Under the pieces are notes generated by a model. That model did no database searches. It was given only the letters and a program-made list of their open reading frames with translations, and had not been told where the DNA came from. This document shows, piece by piece, positions 43,148 through 54,059 of a stretch of 64,000 nucleotides of DNA (position 1 is the stretch's first letter; each line of letters opens with the position of its first letter). Both the position numbers and the translations under genes were made by a program. This stretch comes from Serripes groenlandicus (lineage: Eukaryota > Mollusca > Bivalvia > Cardiida > Cardiidae): the NCBI GenBank assembly GCA_031761405.1, contig JASEVX010000001.1, positions 196,743,706 through 196,807,705 on the forward strand, read 5' to 3'.

Positions 43148-44941
43148 CAATTGGCCAAAGGCCAGAAGAGCTTATGCCATGGCGTGGTGTCCCTTGTCTG
43201 TGCGTCCGTGTGTGCGTCTGTAAACAATTGCTTGTGCATGCGATACAGTCTTCAGTTTTGATTGTATCTCAATCAAACTTATACACTAGTTAGATGTCCA
43301 TGAGAGCTCTGTTCCTCTCGCAAACACAATAGAAGCTCCATTTACTATCTGATCTTCACCGAACTTAGTAGTTAAATATTGATGAGAGCTTGGTTCCTTT
43401 TGAAAACCAGCCAGATGTGCCCTTGCATGACTGGATTATGGCCCTTGAAGTTGTCAAAATTGCTATAATACAGCTTGTGAACGCGATAAAGTCTTCAGTT
43501 TTAATTGTATCTTCATCAAACTTATACAGTAGTTAGATATCCATAAGAGCTCGGTTCCTGTTGCTAACCAGCCAGATCTTATAACTTTTGATTGTATCTC
43601 AACCAAACTTATACAGTAGTTAGATATTCATGAGAGCTCGGTTCCTTTCGAAAACCAGCCAGATCCGCCCATGCATGACTGGATTATGGCCCTTGAAATG
43701 GTCAAAATTGCTATAAAAGAGCTTGTTAACACGATACAGTCTTCACTTTTGATTGTATCTCAACCAAACTTATACAGTAGTTAGATATCCATGAGAGCTC
43801 GGTTCCTTACGAAAACCAGCCAGATCCGCCCATGCATGACTGGATTATGGCCCTTGAAATGGTCAAAATTGCTATAAAAGAGCTTGTTAACACGATACAG
43901 TCTTCACTTTTGATTGTATCTCAGCCAAACTTATACAGTAGTTAGATATCTATGAGAGCTCGGTTCATTTCGAAAACCAGCCAGATCCGCCCATGCAAGA
44001 CTGGATTATGGCCCTTGAAATGGTCAAAATTGCTATAAAAGAGCTTGTTAACACGATACAGTCTTCACGTTTGATTGTATCTCAACCAAACTTATACAGT
44101 AGTTAGATATCCATGAGAGCTCGGTTCCTTTCGAAAACCAGCCAGATCCGCCCATGCATGACTGGATTATGGCCCTTGAAATGGTCAAAATTGCTATAAA
44201 AGAGCTTGTTAACACGATACAGTCTTCACTTTTGATTGTATCTCAACCAAACTTATACAGTAGTAAGATATCCATGAGAGCTCGGTTCCTTTCGTAAACC
44301 AGCCAGATCCGCCCATGCAAGACTGGATTATGGCCCTTGAAATTGTCCAAATTGCTATAATTGAGCATGTGAACACAATAGAGGCTCCATTTACTATCTG
44401 ATCTTCACCAAACTTAGATAGTAGTTAAATATTGATGAGAGCTTGATTGAAAATGACCAAAGAACCATACCAGTAGAGCATAGGCCCTCATGGGCCTCTT
44501 GTTTATTGTATCTCAACCAAACTTATACAGTAGTTGGATATCCATGAGAGCTTGATTCCTTTCGAAAACAAGCCAGATCCGCCCCATGCATGACTGAATT
44601 ATGGCCCTTGAAATTGTCAAAATTGCTATAATAGGGCTTGTTAACATGATACAGTCCTTATTTTTGATTGTATCTCAATCAAACTTATACAGTAGTTAGA
44701 TATCCATGAGAGTTTGGTTCATTTCTAAAAAGCGGCCAGATCTACCCATGCATGGCTGGATTATGGCCCTTGAAATTGTCAAAATTGCTATAATACAGCT
44801 TGTGAACACAATAGAGCTTCCATTTACTATCTGATCTTCACCAAACTTAGATGGTATTTTGAATATTGATGACATAATGGTTCTTTTTGAAACAAGCCAG
44901 ATCAATGCCAGTAGAGCATAGGCCCTCATGGGCCTCTTGTT
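43148..44941 (+). mobile_element. Family B element B5, two consecutive 3' ends
   Basis: The head is TTGGCCAAAGGCCAGAAGAGC. It has eight or more units of about 165-180 bp (TTGTATCTCAACCAAACTTATAC; GCCAGATCCGCCCATGC). A first end at 44470-44503 (CCAGTAGAGCATAGGCCC ... GGGCCTCTTGTTT) is followed at once by more cores and a second end at 44904-44941. This is a tandem or read-through structure. GGCCC-TCAT-GGGCC is the hairpin. Confidence 0.8.
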
Positions 44942-45288
44942 TTAAATGATCCTCCAAATGTTAAGATAATTATTACAACTTACTTCTTAACTATTTTCAA
45001 AGTAGATGACCTTAAAAGTAGCATATTAGGATAAGAATTAATTCCAAAAAGCTGTAACTTTATCTTGACATAAGATAATAGGTCTGTTTTTCTTTCCACT
45101 ATTTATTCATTATTTTCATTTTCACAAAATGTTCACACTTAGAACGAACCTAGAGATGATATATTGGATAAAGTATTTTCCTAAGGCATGTTACATGATT
45201 TTATATTGATTGTAAGAGAACGGTTTGAGAAAAGTAGCAAAAGTAAAATTTCTTTCAAATTCATATGATTTTTGTTCTATATTCTCAG
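44942..45288. other. Intron 5' of the Lys/Glu-rich gene exon
   Basis: No repeat is recognised. It ends in TTTTTGTTCTATATTCTCAG. Confidence 0.4.
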
Positions 45289-46095
45289 AATTGCATTTAT
45301 GTGAAGAAATAAAGAAAATGAAGGCAGCGCCACCCAGCAACACCTTTGCGAGGCCAGAGATTGGAAGCATTTTATTAATTAACGAGGCCTGTGAATTCTG
45401 GTTCCCAAATGCCTCTACACAATTCAGACAGTTGACCTTAAACAGTTGTCATGACAACCGTTTTGATGAAGTAGAGCTGCCGCATTATGAACATGGAAGG
45501 TGCAGTGTTAGCAAGTCGGTATACTGAAGAAAGTTTTAATGGTAAAATAATGGGAAAGAAATCTGTAAATGAAAGCAAACGACAGTCTGAAACTAGGGAG
45601 ATAGAAACAACCAAGAAAGGACATATACATGATGATATTAACAAGTCTAATGGTGACAGAAAAGTAGAGATGGAATATTGTCAAAAACCTCAGAGCGCTC
45701 ACTCAATGGAGAGATTTGATAGCTTGAATTTTGTTTGCAAAATTCAGAAAGAGGATGTAAATAAGAAAGAAAAATTGAAGACCTACCAAAATTTACAAGA
45801 GCCCTGTAAACATGACAAACTTCTGTTAAAGAATTTGAAAGAGAAAGCAAGCAAAACATATGCACCCTATTATGATGCTAAGGAGAAAGGGGATTGCAAT
45901 AAAGCAGATTTTGAAGAAAAGAACAGAACTATTGATGATGTGAAAGTATGAGAAGATAATAGGTTTAGTTGTTGATAAACCAAAGGAGACAAGTAGGGGA
46001 AATGTCTATGAAAAACAGTTACGAAAGCAGAGAGATATAGAAAACAAAGATTCCGAAGATATAGATAACAGAGACAGAGAGGAATATAAGAGCAG
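45289..46095 (+). pseudogene. Large Lys/Glu-rich exon with two +1 frameshifts
   Basis: It enters in phase 1 after ATATTCTCAG and reads LHLCEEIKKMKAAPPSNTF ... ELPHYEHG. Near 45490-45527 the frame moves by +1 to GAVLASRYTEESFNG and a long charged tract (KKSVNESKRQSETREIETT ... EEKNRTIDDVK). Between 45944 and 45951 it moves +1 again to YEKIIGLVVDKPKETSRG ... REEYKS, exiting in phase 2 at GTTTGT. The G-x-VLASRYTE stretch loosely resembles a Tudor-domain start; this is weak. Because phases downstream fit, it is either a recently damaged gene or a good gene with two base-call indels. Confidence 0.6.
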
Positions 46096-47442
46096 GTTTG
46101 TAATTAACCCCCTTTTCAAACATATAGACGCATTCTGTTGCCTGTGCAGCCGATGGTTTTTAGCATGTATGTACATGTTTGTCTGTCCGATCCTTGTCCG
46201 GCCCACATCTTAACCATGCATCACAGGATTCCCAAGTAACTGATCACACATGCACAACATGATCAGATAGCGTGTCAAATGAAGACCCAGTTCTGTACAT
46301 GGAAGGTCAAGGTCACACATTTTAAAGTGGAAGATTTTGACAATTGATTGTTTGACTTCAAGACAATAGTGAAATACGTCACTTTCATTTGTACTTAATG
46401 TTTGACAATTTTATGGAAATACAAACATTTGGGTGTTAGATCTGTCAAAATTCTTCAAATTGAAGGAGAGGAATTGAATAATTCTATGTGTGACCGAAAT
46501 AACATTTGTTAATGTTATGTTCATCAATGAATTATATAATTTTAAGTTGTTAGTACTGTGGTTTATGCAGAAACCTGCCTACATTAAATATACATTTTGC
46601 CATTTTACAACCACATCGGTAATGCAGCAGGCCCTTAATTAACTGCTATCAGGTCAACTCTTTGTCTGTCTGTGTTGCAATTGCATAGACGAGCACTATG
46701 TCTGTGACAAAACCTTTGGACCGGGCTTGACATGTTGCCTGTGGGAATTTAATTTAAAATGTTGTGACAAAAGGAGAAATTGCTTATTTTAAGCAATTTC
46801 TCCTTTTGTCACTATGTTTTCAACTTTTTTAACCTTGATGTTTTCAAAGTAATCTGCTGCATTTTGTTGCATGAGGGAAAGGGTTCAATTACCCAACTGA
46901 ACTGGACTATGAACTGATTCTATACAACACTATGAATGTTTCTCTTTTCAAAATAATTGTGATTGGTCATTTCAAGAATGAATTAGCTTCTTATAATTCA
47001 GATACTTGAGTGCAAAGTCTGAGGACTCAAAACTTTCTCACAAACAACAAATCTGCAAAAACAGCTTTTAAAAAATAATAAGATAAAATTATGGAACAAT
47101 TATTGAATAAAGATAAAAAATTGTGGCAAAAGGAGAAATTGCTCATAATATTTTCAAAAGTCACCTGCTGCAGATGCGTCAGAAAACATCTGTATGTGGG
47201 GAAAGGGTTAAATTCTTTAGTAGATCGTCACAGAGGTTCAGATAAGGGGTAGTGAATTTTACCCTCTATATCTCTTATTACCAACCCAAACTCATTGAGA
47301 CAATTCTTTTGAGTACCCACAACATAGAGTTCAAAGGATAAAATAAAGATCTTTGAATACTAAATATTTGCCTTATTTAGAGCTCTAGGTTAAGACCCTT
47401 TGAATTTTCTTTTTTATCGCTTCTGTTATTTCAATTGTACAG
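46096..47442. other. Intron with P copies
   Basis: P-derived sequences lie at about 46105-46150, 46760-46886 (perfect inner hairpin GACAAAAGGAGAAATTGC / GCAATTTCTCCTTTTGTC) and 47030-47212. Positions 46305-46318 contain AGGTCAAGGTCA. No exon is supported. Confidence 0.55.
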
Positions 47443-47566
47443 GGAGGAAGGAGGTAACAATGATGATGAAACAAGCATTAAAAGTGAATTAGATCCAATG
47501 AATCAGAAGTTACAAGAAGAGCAATGGCCACAAAGATTTAATATACCTGACAAAATGGATAATAAG
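47443..47566 (+). CDS. Acidic exon of the Lys/Glu-rich gene
   Basis: The exon is 124 nt between CAATTGTACAG and GTGAGAGC. It enters in phase 2, completing AG+G as Arg with the previous exon, and exits in phase 0. The peptide is EEGGNNDDETSIKSELDP then MNQKLQEEQWPQRFNIPD, ending DNK. It is hydrophilic, without a recognised domain. A P element begins 14 nt after the donor. Confidence 0.65.
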
Positions 47567-47579
47567 GTGAGAGCATTTA

Positions 47580-47735
47580 ACTCTTTCCCACATGCAGACA
47601 CTTTTGGACGCCTCTTCAGCAGACGACTTTTGAAAACATTGTTGCAAAAGGAAAATTGCTCATAATGAGCAATTTCATCTTTTGCCACATTTTCTTTATT
47701 TAATTCTCACATTTTAACTCTTTCCCACATACAAC
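47580..47735. mobile_element. Palindromic element P copy
   Basis: It contains AACTCTTTCCCACATGCAG, GCAAAAGGAAAATTGCTC and GAGCAATTTCATCTTTTGCC. The end overlaps the start of another half copy (AACTCTTTCCCACATACAAC). Confidence 0.7.
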
Positions 47736-47823
47736 AAAATTTACTTTGTGAGTTTAGAAAGTCTACATATATTCAGCATGAAAATGTTCCCTGTTGTGCG
47801 TCATTGTCAACCATTCATTTCAG

Positions 47824-48050
47824 GCCCCTTTTTCCATAGATAGAGAAGAAACAGGAAGGTATAAAAGCATAATGGAGAATTCCTGGAACTCTAAGGTGTC
47901 GTCCGAGACTTCACTAGATGTTACGGAGAATTCATGGTACCCAGATGAAGTGGATTTACGTAAGAATCATGAGTCTTTAGAAAGTTTATGGAGCAAGACT
48001 AACGTACATAATACATGTACTGACATAAACAGTATGAAGATTGATAAACA
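47824..48050 (+). CDS. Ser/Asn-rich exon of the Lys/Glu-rich gene
   Basis: It runs from CATTCATTTCAG to donor GTGAGCAT and is 227 nt, in at phase 0 and out at phase 2. It encodes APFSIDREETGRYKSIMEN, then SSETSLDVTENSWYPDEVD, then NHESLESLWSKTNVHNTC, ending MKIDK. Without splicing it would stop at the TGA overlapping the donor. Two ENSW-like repeats (MENSWNS, TENSWYP) are visible. No domain assigned. Confidence 0.6.
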
Positions 48051-48158
48051 GTGAGCATTAATTCTAGATTTTGTTTTTAGCCCTTTCCTTTAATTGTTTG
48101 AACTATCTGATAATCATATTTTCATTTATAGAGATTTTCCAGATTTTGTATACCACCA

Positions 48159-48288
48159 TGGTGGTGTAGTGGTAGAGCGTCTGCCTCTGGTGTGGCAGGT
48201 TGCAGGTTGCAGGTTTCATCCCCAGCCAGGTCATACCAAAGACTTTGAAAATGGTAGTAACTTATCCAGGAAATGGCATGATATAACT
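48159..48288 (+). mobile_element. Truncated SINE, family S3
   Basis: The tRNA-like head is GGTGGTGTAGTGGTAGAGCG with a B-box-like CAGGTTTCATCCCC, then CAGGTCATACCAAAG. It is cut at GATATAAC by the T-run where D3 begins. Confidence 0.7.
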
Positions 48289-48292
48289 TTTT

Positions 48293-49540
48293 ATGCCCCC
48301 ACGGAATCTCCGATTCGGGGGGCATATAGTTTTTGGCCTGTCTGTTGGTCTGTCTGTTGGTCTGTCTGTCTGCACAAAACAAACTTTAACCTTGGCCATT
48401 ACTTTTGAACCATAACAGGTACGGCTACCATATTTCACATGTGTATTCCTTGTGACATGACCTTTCTGTCAGTACCAACATTTTTGACCTTGCGACCTTG
48501 ACCTTTGACCTAGAGGTTGCCATTCTCGAAAAAAACTTTAACCTTGGCCATTACTTTTGAACCATAACAGATACGGCTACCATATTTCACATGTGTATTC
48601 CTTGTGACATGACCTTTCTGTCAGTACCAACATTTTTGACCTTGCGACCTTGACCTTTGACCTAGATGTTGCCATACTAAAAAAAAACTTTAACCTTGGC
48701 CATTTCTTTTGAACCATAACAGGTACGGCTACCATATTTCACATGTGTATTCCTTGTGACATGACCTTTCTGTCAGTACCAACATTTTTGACCTTGCGAC
48801 CTTGACCTTTGACCTAGATGTTGCCATTCTCGAAAAAAACTTTAACCTTGGCCATTACTTTTGAACCATAACAGATACGGCTACCATATTTCACATGTGT
48901 ATTCCTTGTGACATGACCTTTCTGTCAGTACCAACATTTTTCACCTTGCGACCTTGACCTTGACCTAGATGTTGCCATTCTCGAAAAAAACTTTAACCTT
49001 GGCCATTTCTTTTGAACCATAACAGGTATGGCTACCATATTTCACATGTGTATTCCTTGTGACATGACCTTTCTGTCAGTACCTTGCGACCTTGACCTTG
49101 ACCTAGATGTTGCCATTCTCGAAAAAAACTTTAACCTTGGCCATTACTTTTGAACCATAACAGGTATGGCTACCATATTTCACATGTCAGTACCAACATT
49201 TTTGACCTTGCGACCTTGATCTTTGACCTAGATGTTGCCATTCTCGAAAAAAACTTTAACCTTGGCCATTACTTTTGAACCATAACAGATACGGCTACCA
49301 TATTTCACATGTGTATTCCTTGTGACATGACCTTTCTGTCAGTACCAACATTTTTGACCTTGCGACCTTTACCTTTGACCTAGATGTTGCCATTCTCAAT
49401 TTTTTTTTTAACCTTCCCCACTACTTTTGAACAATAACAGGTAATGCTACCATATTTCACATGTGTATACCTTGCGACCTTGACCTTTGACCTAGATGTT
49501 GCCATTGGGGGGCATCAGTGTTTCACAAACACATCTTTTT
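48293..49540 (+). mobile_element. Family D element D3
   Basis: It starts ATGCCCCCACGGAATCTCCG and ends GGGGGGCATCAGTGTTTCAC then AAACACATCTTTT. It has seven to eight units of about 150 bp like D2 (GAACCATAACAGGTACGGC; CTTGACCTTTGACCTAG). Several carry the DR1 complement TGACCTTTGACCT. Confidence 0.85.
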
Positions 49541-49545
49541 TTTTT

Positions 49546-50863
49546 TTTTTTTAAATGGCGTATACAAATCACCAGACAATGAATCAATCCAAATTTTGTC
49601 CAGATTTTTTTTTTAAGTCATCAAATGAAAAATTATGAGCCAATCCTACATTTGCTACAATGTTCTCAAGGCATCTGCTGCAAAAGCATCGAAATGCATT
49701 TACATGTGGGAAAGGTTTAAGCATTCCTTCGATTTACTTGTACAGATGACTTGATGAAACCTTTTAGCAAAATTCTTCCTTTTTTCCTTCACAATTTTCC
49801 CAACTCTTTTGTAGCGCTGTGAAAATAAAGTTAAGTTTGAACCCTGGCTTGGCCATTCATTCTTTCTGATGTTTGAAAAAAGTCATTGTGACTCTTGTCA
49901 TTGATCTTCCACAAATGAATTAAATAATCCATGACGGAAGGTTGTAATTTGGTCAGAATGTTAATCTAAATGATATCAAGGTCAACTTTGAATAGGGGCC
50001 ATGCCGGGTTAAAAACTAGGTCACTAGGCCAAATTGAAGAGAAATCTTGTTAACACTCTCGATACTGCATTTTTAGCTTGAGCATGTTGAAACTTTATCA
50101 GAATGTTTGTCTTGATGATATGTAATTCAAGTTTAAAACATGGGTAATGTTGGGTCAAAAAGTAGGTCACTAGGTCAAATTGAAAGAAAATCTTGTTAAC
50201 ACTCTAGAGGTCACATTTTTTGCTTCAGCAGTTTGAAATTTGTCAGAATGTTTGTCTTAAAGATATCTAGGTCAAGTTCGAATATGGATCATATTGGGTC
50301 AGAATCTAGGTCACTAGGTCAAATTGAAGGAAAGGCTTGTTGACTCTGTAAAAGATTCATTTTTGCCACAGCACCTTGACATTTGATGAGAATGTTTATC
50401 TAAATAATTTCTAAGCAAAGTTCGAATATGGGTCATATAGTGTCAAAAACTAGGACACTAGGCCAAATTGAAGGAAAATCTTTGGATGCCACATGTTTTG
50501 CTTCAGCAGCTTGAAACTTTTGTCAGAATTTTTTTTGAATTATATCTAGGTCAAGTTTGAATATGGGTCATATTGGGTCAGAAACTAGGTCAATAAAGGA
50601 AAATATTGTTCAAACTCCGGGGGCCACATTTTTACTTTGAGCAAGTTAAAACTTTGTCAGAATGTTATCTTGATGATATCTAATCCATGTTCGAATATGG
50701 GTCATATCAGGTAAAAAAATATAGATCACTAGGCCAAAAGAAGGAAAAACTTGTTAACACGGTGGAGGTTGCATTCAGAATAATTGTCTTGATGTGTTTT
50801 GCATTGCAGTACATTGTATAATTTAGGTGAGCGAACTAGGGCCATCATGGCCCTCTTGTTTTA
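49546..50863 (+). mobile_element. 5'-truncated family A element A5 and spacer
   Basis: Cores of the A2/A9 type run from about 49930 (TTTGGTCAGAATG, AGGTCACTAGG). The end at 50826-50863 is GGTGAGCGAACTAGGGCC then ATCATGGCCCTCTTGTTT. A SINE-like remnant lies at 49835-49915. No head is present. Confidence 0.75.
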
Positions 50864-51130
50864 TCTGTTGATGAGATTTCCCCCCTAGAATGTTTTCAAA
50901 ATGCATTGCTGGTTGGAAAGGTTTAAAACATTTTGAAAACAACTTATAAAAATCTTTTGGGGAAAAGAAATTGCTCTAAACTTTTAAAATCTGAACACAA
51001 TTGGTCCTACATTGTGCTGAATCAATTTCTATATTTTCATCAAATCTAAACTCTGCATTATTTGAATAAAACAAATAATAAGTTTTATTTAAAGGTATTT
51101 ACATTGCAATAAAGATACATTCTTCAAATG

Positions 51131-51403
51131 TCAGGGACCCCCTTGGTGGTGTAGTGGTAGAGCTTCCGTCTCAGTAGCAGGAGATCGCAGGTTTGACCCC
51201 CAGCCTTGTCATATCAAAGTTTAATAATGGTAGTAATGGCTGCCCGCCTTGTTTTGGGGCTTTCATAACAACTAACTGGCTGGTGTCAGGATAAATGGAC
51301 CAGTAATACTGGTTAATAGCCCAGGAAACGCCTTGATATAAATGAAATATTGTTGAAAGCGGCGTTAAACATTTAAACAATCAATTAATCAATCAAATAT
51401 TAG
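51131..51403 (+). mobile_element. tRNA-derived SINE, family S3
   Basis: The head is TTGGTGGTGTAGTGGTAGAGC with B-box-like GCAGGTTTGACCCC. The body is GTAATGGCTGCCCGCCTTG and CTGGCTGGTGTCAGGATAAA. The tail GGCGTTAAACATTTAAACAATC is followed by AATTAATCAATC. Confidence 0.8.
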
Positions 51404-51511
51404 GATGAGATCAATACGTAGAAAGATCTGTTTGAGCTGTTTTTAGCAATGATGAATAAGTTTGCTATATAGATAATGTAATGTTAAGCAAAATTCCAAC
51501 TCTGTATTTTT

Positions 51512-52645
51512 AGCTCGACTATTCGCTTTACAACTTGCCCCGGCGTCGGTGTCCGGTTAAAGTTATAGGGCAAGTTAGCATTTATATTCATAAGTACTTG
51601 TGCTTGGGCTTTCATATTTAGAATATTGTTACATCTTATACCTTTCTTCACATTAAATGCTGAGTGTGAAGTTATTTCCCTCGATTGACTTAGGAAATTA
51701 GATTTTTTAAATTTTATATATTTAAATGTATGTTAATATTCATTTGCTTTTACATATGTTATTTTATGTAAAAACATAAAATATTTTATGAATGTATCAG
51801 GGTTGTATTGTCTCGTCCCCTTAAGTTCCCTTGATAGCTATACATAGAGGAATTTACATACGCTAGGCTAATGTCAACAAATCATAGTATGACAGTCACG
51901 TGCTTCTATCGCCATCTTTTTATAATACAATTGGAAAAAGAAGCACGCTTTGTTTCTTGGATTTAAACCTCCACCTCCCCTCCTCCAGGAATCCGCTGTG
52001 GTCGAGTTGTTAGCATCGGGGATTTCGAAACCGGGTGTCCCGGGTTCGATCCCCAGTCGCGACACTACGGTCATGGTGGAGTGCCCTTGGGCAAGGCACA
52101 TTTTCTAGCCTAGTACTGGTTTGTTTACCAAGGGATCATGAATAATTAAAAATTAAATTGCGCGCTAAATGACCTTAGCTGTCGATGCGCCATAAAACAA
52201 TATACATTCATTCATTCCCCTCCTCCATCCACTGAATGTCCATATGGTTTATGTTTCTTTTACATTTATGCTTTGTTATTTCCATTTATTTATGCTTGAC
52301 ATATTCCTCTCGGATATCTGCCTGGAATCTTAGTTCTGGATCATATTGAACAACATGGTTGTTTAACATTATTCTTTTCAAAACACATTTGTCTGCCATT
52401 CGACAGTTATGTCTCCCAGATATGTCATGTATAACTCTTCATATTTAATTGGGTTAGGCGGTTATGTCTCCCAGATATGTCATGTATAATCTTCATATTT
52501 ACTTGGGTTATATTATGTAACGATGTTTATTACTTTATGGCATTAATAAATGCCCATTTTCATTCTAAGTGCAATATGATGAAATAGTGCTTTATGTGAA
52601 TAAGTGGCACATAGTCGAGCACGCTGTCCTCCTACAGCTCTTGTT
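51512..52645 (+). mobile_element. Family C element C2, carrying a SINE
   Basis: It starts AGCTCGACTATTCGC and ends AGTCGAGCACGCTGTCC then TCCTACAGCTCTTGTT; AGCTCGACT/AGTCGAGC are exact inverses. The interior lacks the long tandem array of C1 and C3. A 56-bp segment with TTATGTCTCCCAGATATGTC is duplicated near 52410-52500. Confidence 0.75.
51988..52215 (+). mobile_element. tRNA-derived SINE, family S2, full length
   Basis: It has the B box GGGTTCGATCCCC and a conserved body (CATGGTGGAGTGCCCTTGG; GCGCGCTAAATGACCTTAGC). The tail is ACATTCATTCA. A 12-bp duplication TCCCCTCCTCCA flanks it at 51976-51987 and 52216-52227. Confidence 0.85.
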
Positions 52646-52683
52646 AGACTAAGAATTGCCCTAATATAACTAATTTATATTTA

Positions 52684-52912
52684 TTAACCCTTTCCCTCAT
52701 ACGACAATTCTGCAGCAGACGACTTTGAACATATTTTGTTAAACTATAGAAAATCTCTATAATTGAATGGATAACCTATGACTAAAAGTGAAAAACATTG
52801 TGGCAAAAGGAGAAATTGCATGTTTTATGCAATTTCTTCTTTTGTCACTATGTTTTCAAATAGCCGTCTGCTGCAGAGGCGTCAGAAAGCGTCTATATGA
52901 GGGAAAGGGTTA
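52684..52912. mobile_element. Full-length palindromic element P
   Basis: The ends are AACCCTTTCCCTCATACGAC and TATATGAGGGAAAGGGTTAA, with the hairpin GGAGAAATTGCATG / TATGCAATTTCTTC. It ends about 30 bp before an exon acceptor. Confidence 0.85.
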
Positions 52913-52941
52913 AGCTTACATGATGTGCATGAATTTTGTAG

Positions 52942-53051
52942 GGTTAATGGGTTGATGGCATTCACAGAAACTGATAGAAATTGTCTTAAGAACTTTTTAA
53001 GAAAGATGAAAGAAGATCCAACTGCAACTTTTGAGAATTCTTCTTTCAAAG
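52942..53051 (+). CDS. Small exon of the Lys/Glu-rich gene
   Basis: It lies between GAATTTTGTAG and GTAGGTTT and is 110 nt. It enters in phase 2, completing CA+G as Gln from 48050, and exits in phase 1. The peptide is VNGLMAFTETDRNCLKNF then LRKMKEDPTATFENSSFK. Amphipathic, no known domain. Confidence 0.6.
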
Positions 53052-53316
53052 GTAGGTTTTAAAAAGGAGTTGAAAAGATAGAACAGTTCAGTGAGGAGAA
53101 ATATTGGTTTACCCTTTACCCTGAAAAATATGACATCTGTTCAACTCTATATCAAAATTATTTTCTCAATAAAACTTTTAAGATTCGATTAGTCCCTTAG
53201 ACGACATGCAGCAAAGCAATTGCTTCTTTTTCAACAATACTTTTTAAACCAGTCAATAATTAAACTTTCATTTATGGAGGTTTCCCATATTTATTACTAG
53301 ATGTTTTCAAAGTTGT

Positions 53317-53935
53317 TATACCCCAAAAAAACAAAGTTTTGGTGGGGTATATTGGAGTCACGGTGTCAGTTGGTCAGTCGGTCGGTCAGGTGGCCAAAGC
53401 CATAGTTTGTCCGGCCTATTTCTTACAAACCTCTGGGTATAAATCAATAAAATTTTACATGAAGCGTCTATACTAAGAGGAGATGTGCATAAAGGTCTTA
53501 CAATTCCATGTTATTTTACAGAGTTATGGCTCTTTTATGTCTGTCCGTCTGTCTGTCTGTCTGTCTGTCAGTCCCACCTAACCTTGTCCGGCACGCATCT
53601 TAACCATGCATCATAGGATTTGAAAGAAACTTGGCACAAACGTTAACCATGATTAGGTGGGGTGTCCCGTGCAAGACACATGCCTGTACCTCAAATGTCA
53701 AGGTCACACTTAGAGGTCAAAGGTCAAAATGAGTACTATTTGATAGAACTGTACCTTTCCGACCTGCATTTCAACCATGCATCATAGAATTTCGGCACAA
53801 ACGTTCACCATCTTTAGGTGGCGTGTCGCGCACAAGACCCAAAATGAGTACTGTTTGATAGGACTACCTTGTCCGGCTCGCATCTCAACCATGCATCTTA
53901 GGATTCTCAAAATACTGAAGGAAAGGGTTAAAATT
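53317..53935 (+). mobile_element. Family H relative H2, truncated
   Basis: It starts ATACCCCAAAAAAACAAAG and TGGGGTATATTGGAGTCACGG, with GGTCAGTCGGTCGG and a GTCT microsatellite. Cores contain CCATGCATCATAGGATTT. Positions 53714-53726 are AGGTCA-A-AGGTCA. A P half copy end follows at 53920. Confidence 0.6.
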
Positions 53936-53995
53936 TTATTAGATTGAATCCCGACACAGCTACCATTTATTTCACTGATTGCATGCTATTTTCAG

Positions 53996-54026
53996 ATTTG
54001 ATGTTTTTTCCATCGGATATTTTCAA
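53996..54026 (+). CDS. Candidate 31-nt micro-exon
   Basis: GCTATTTTCAG and GTAAGACA flank 31 nt. The exon enters in phase 1, completing G+AT as Asp from the exon at 53051, and exits in phase 2. It encodes DLMFFPSDIF and two bases. The next recognised exon (62435) needs phase 0 entry, so a further exon would be missing. A chance match is possible. Confidence 0.35.
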
Positions 54027-54059
54027 GTAAGACAACTCTAAACACATTATCATATCAGT

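Noticed and set aside
48159..48240. tRNA gene (GTAGTGGTAGAGCG ... head)
   Set aside because: It has the same SINE head as at 51131, without a complete cloverleaf and followed by the SINE body.
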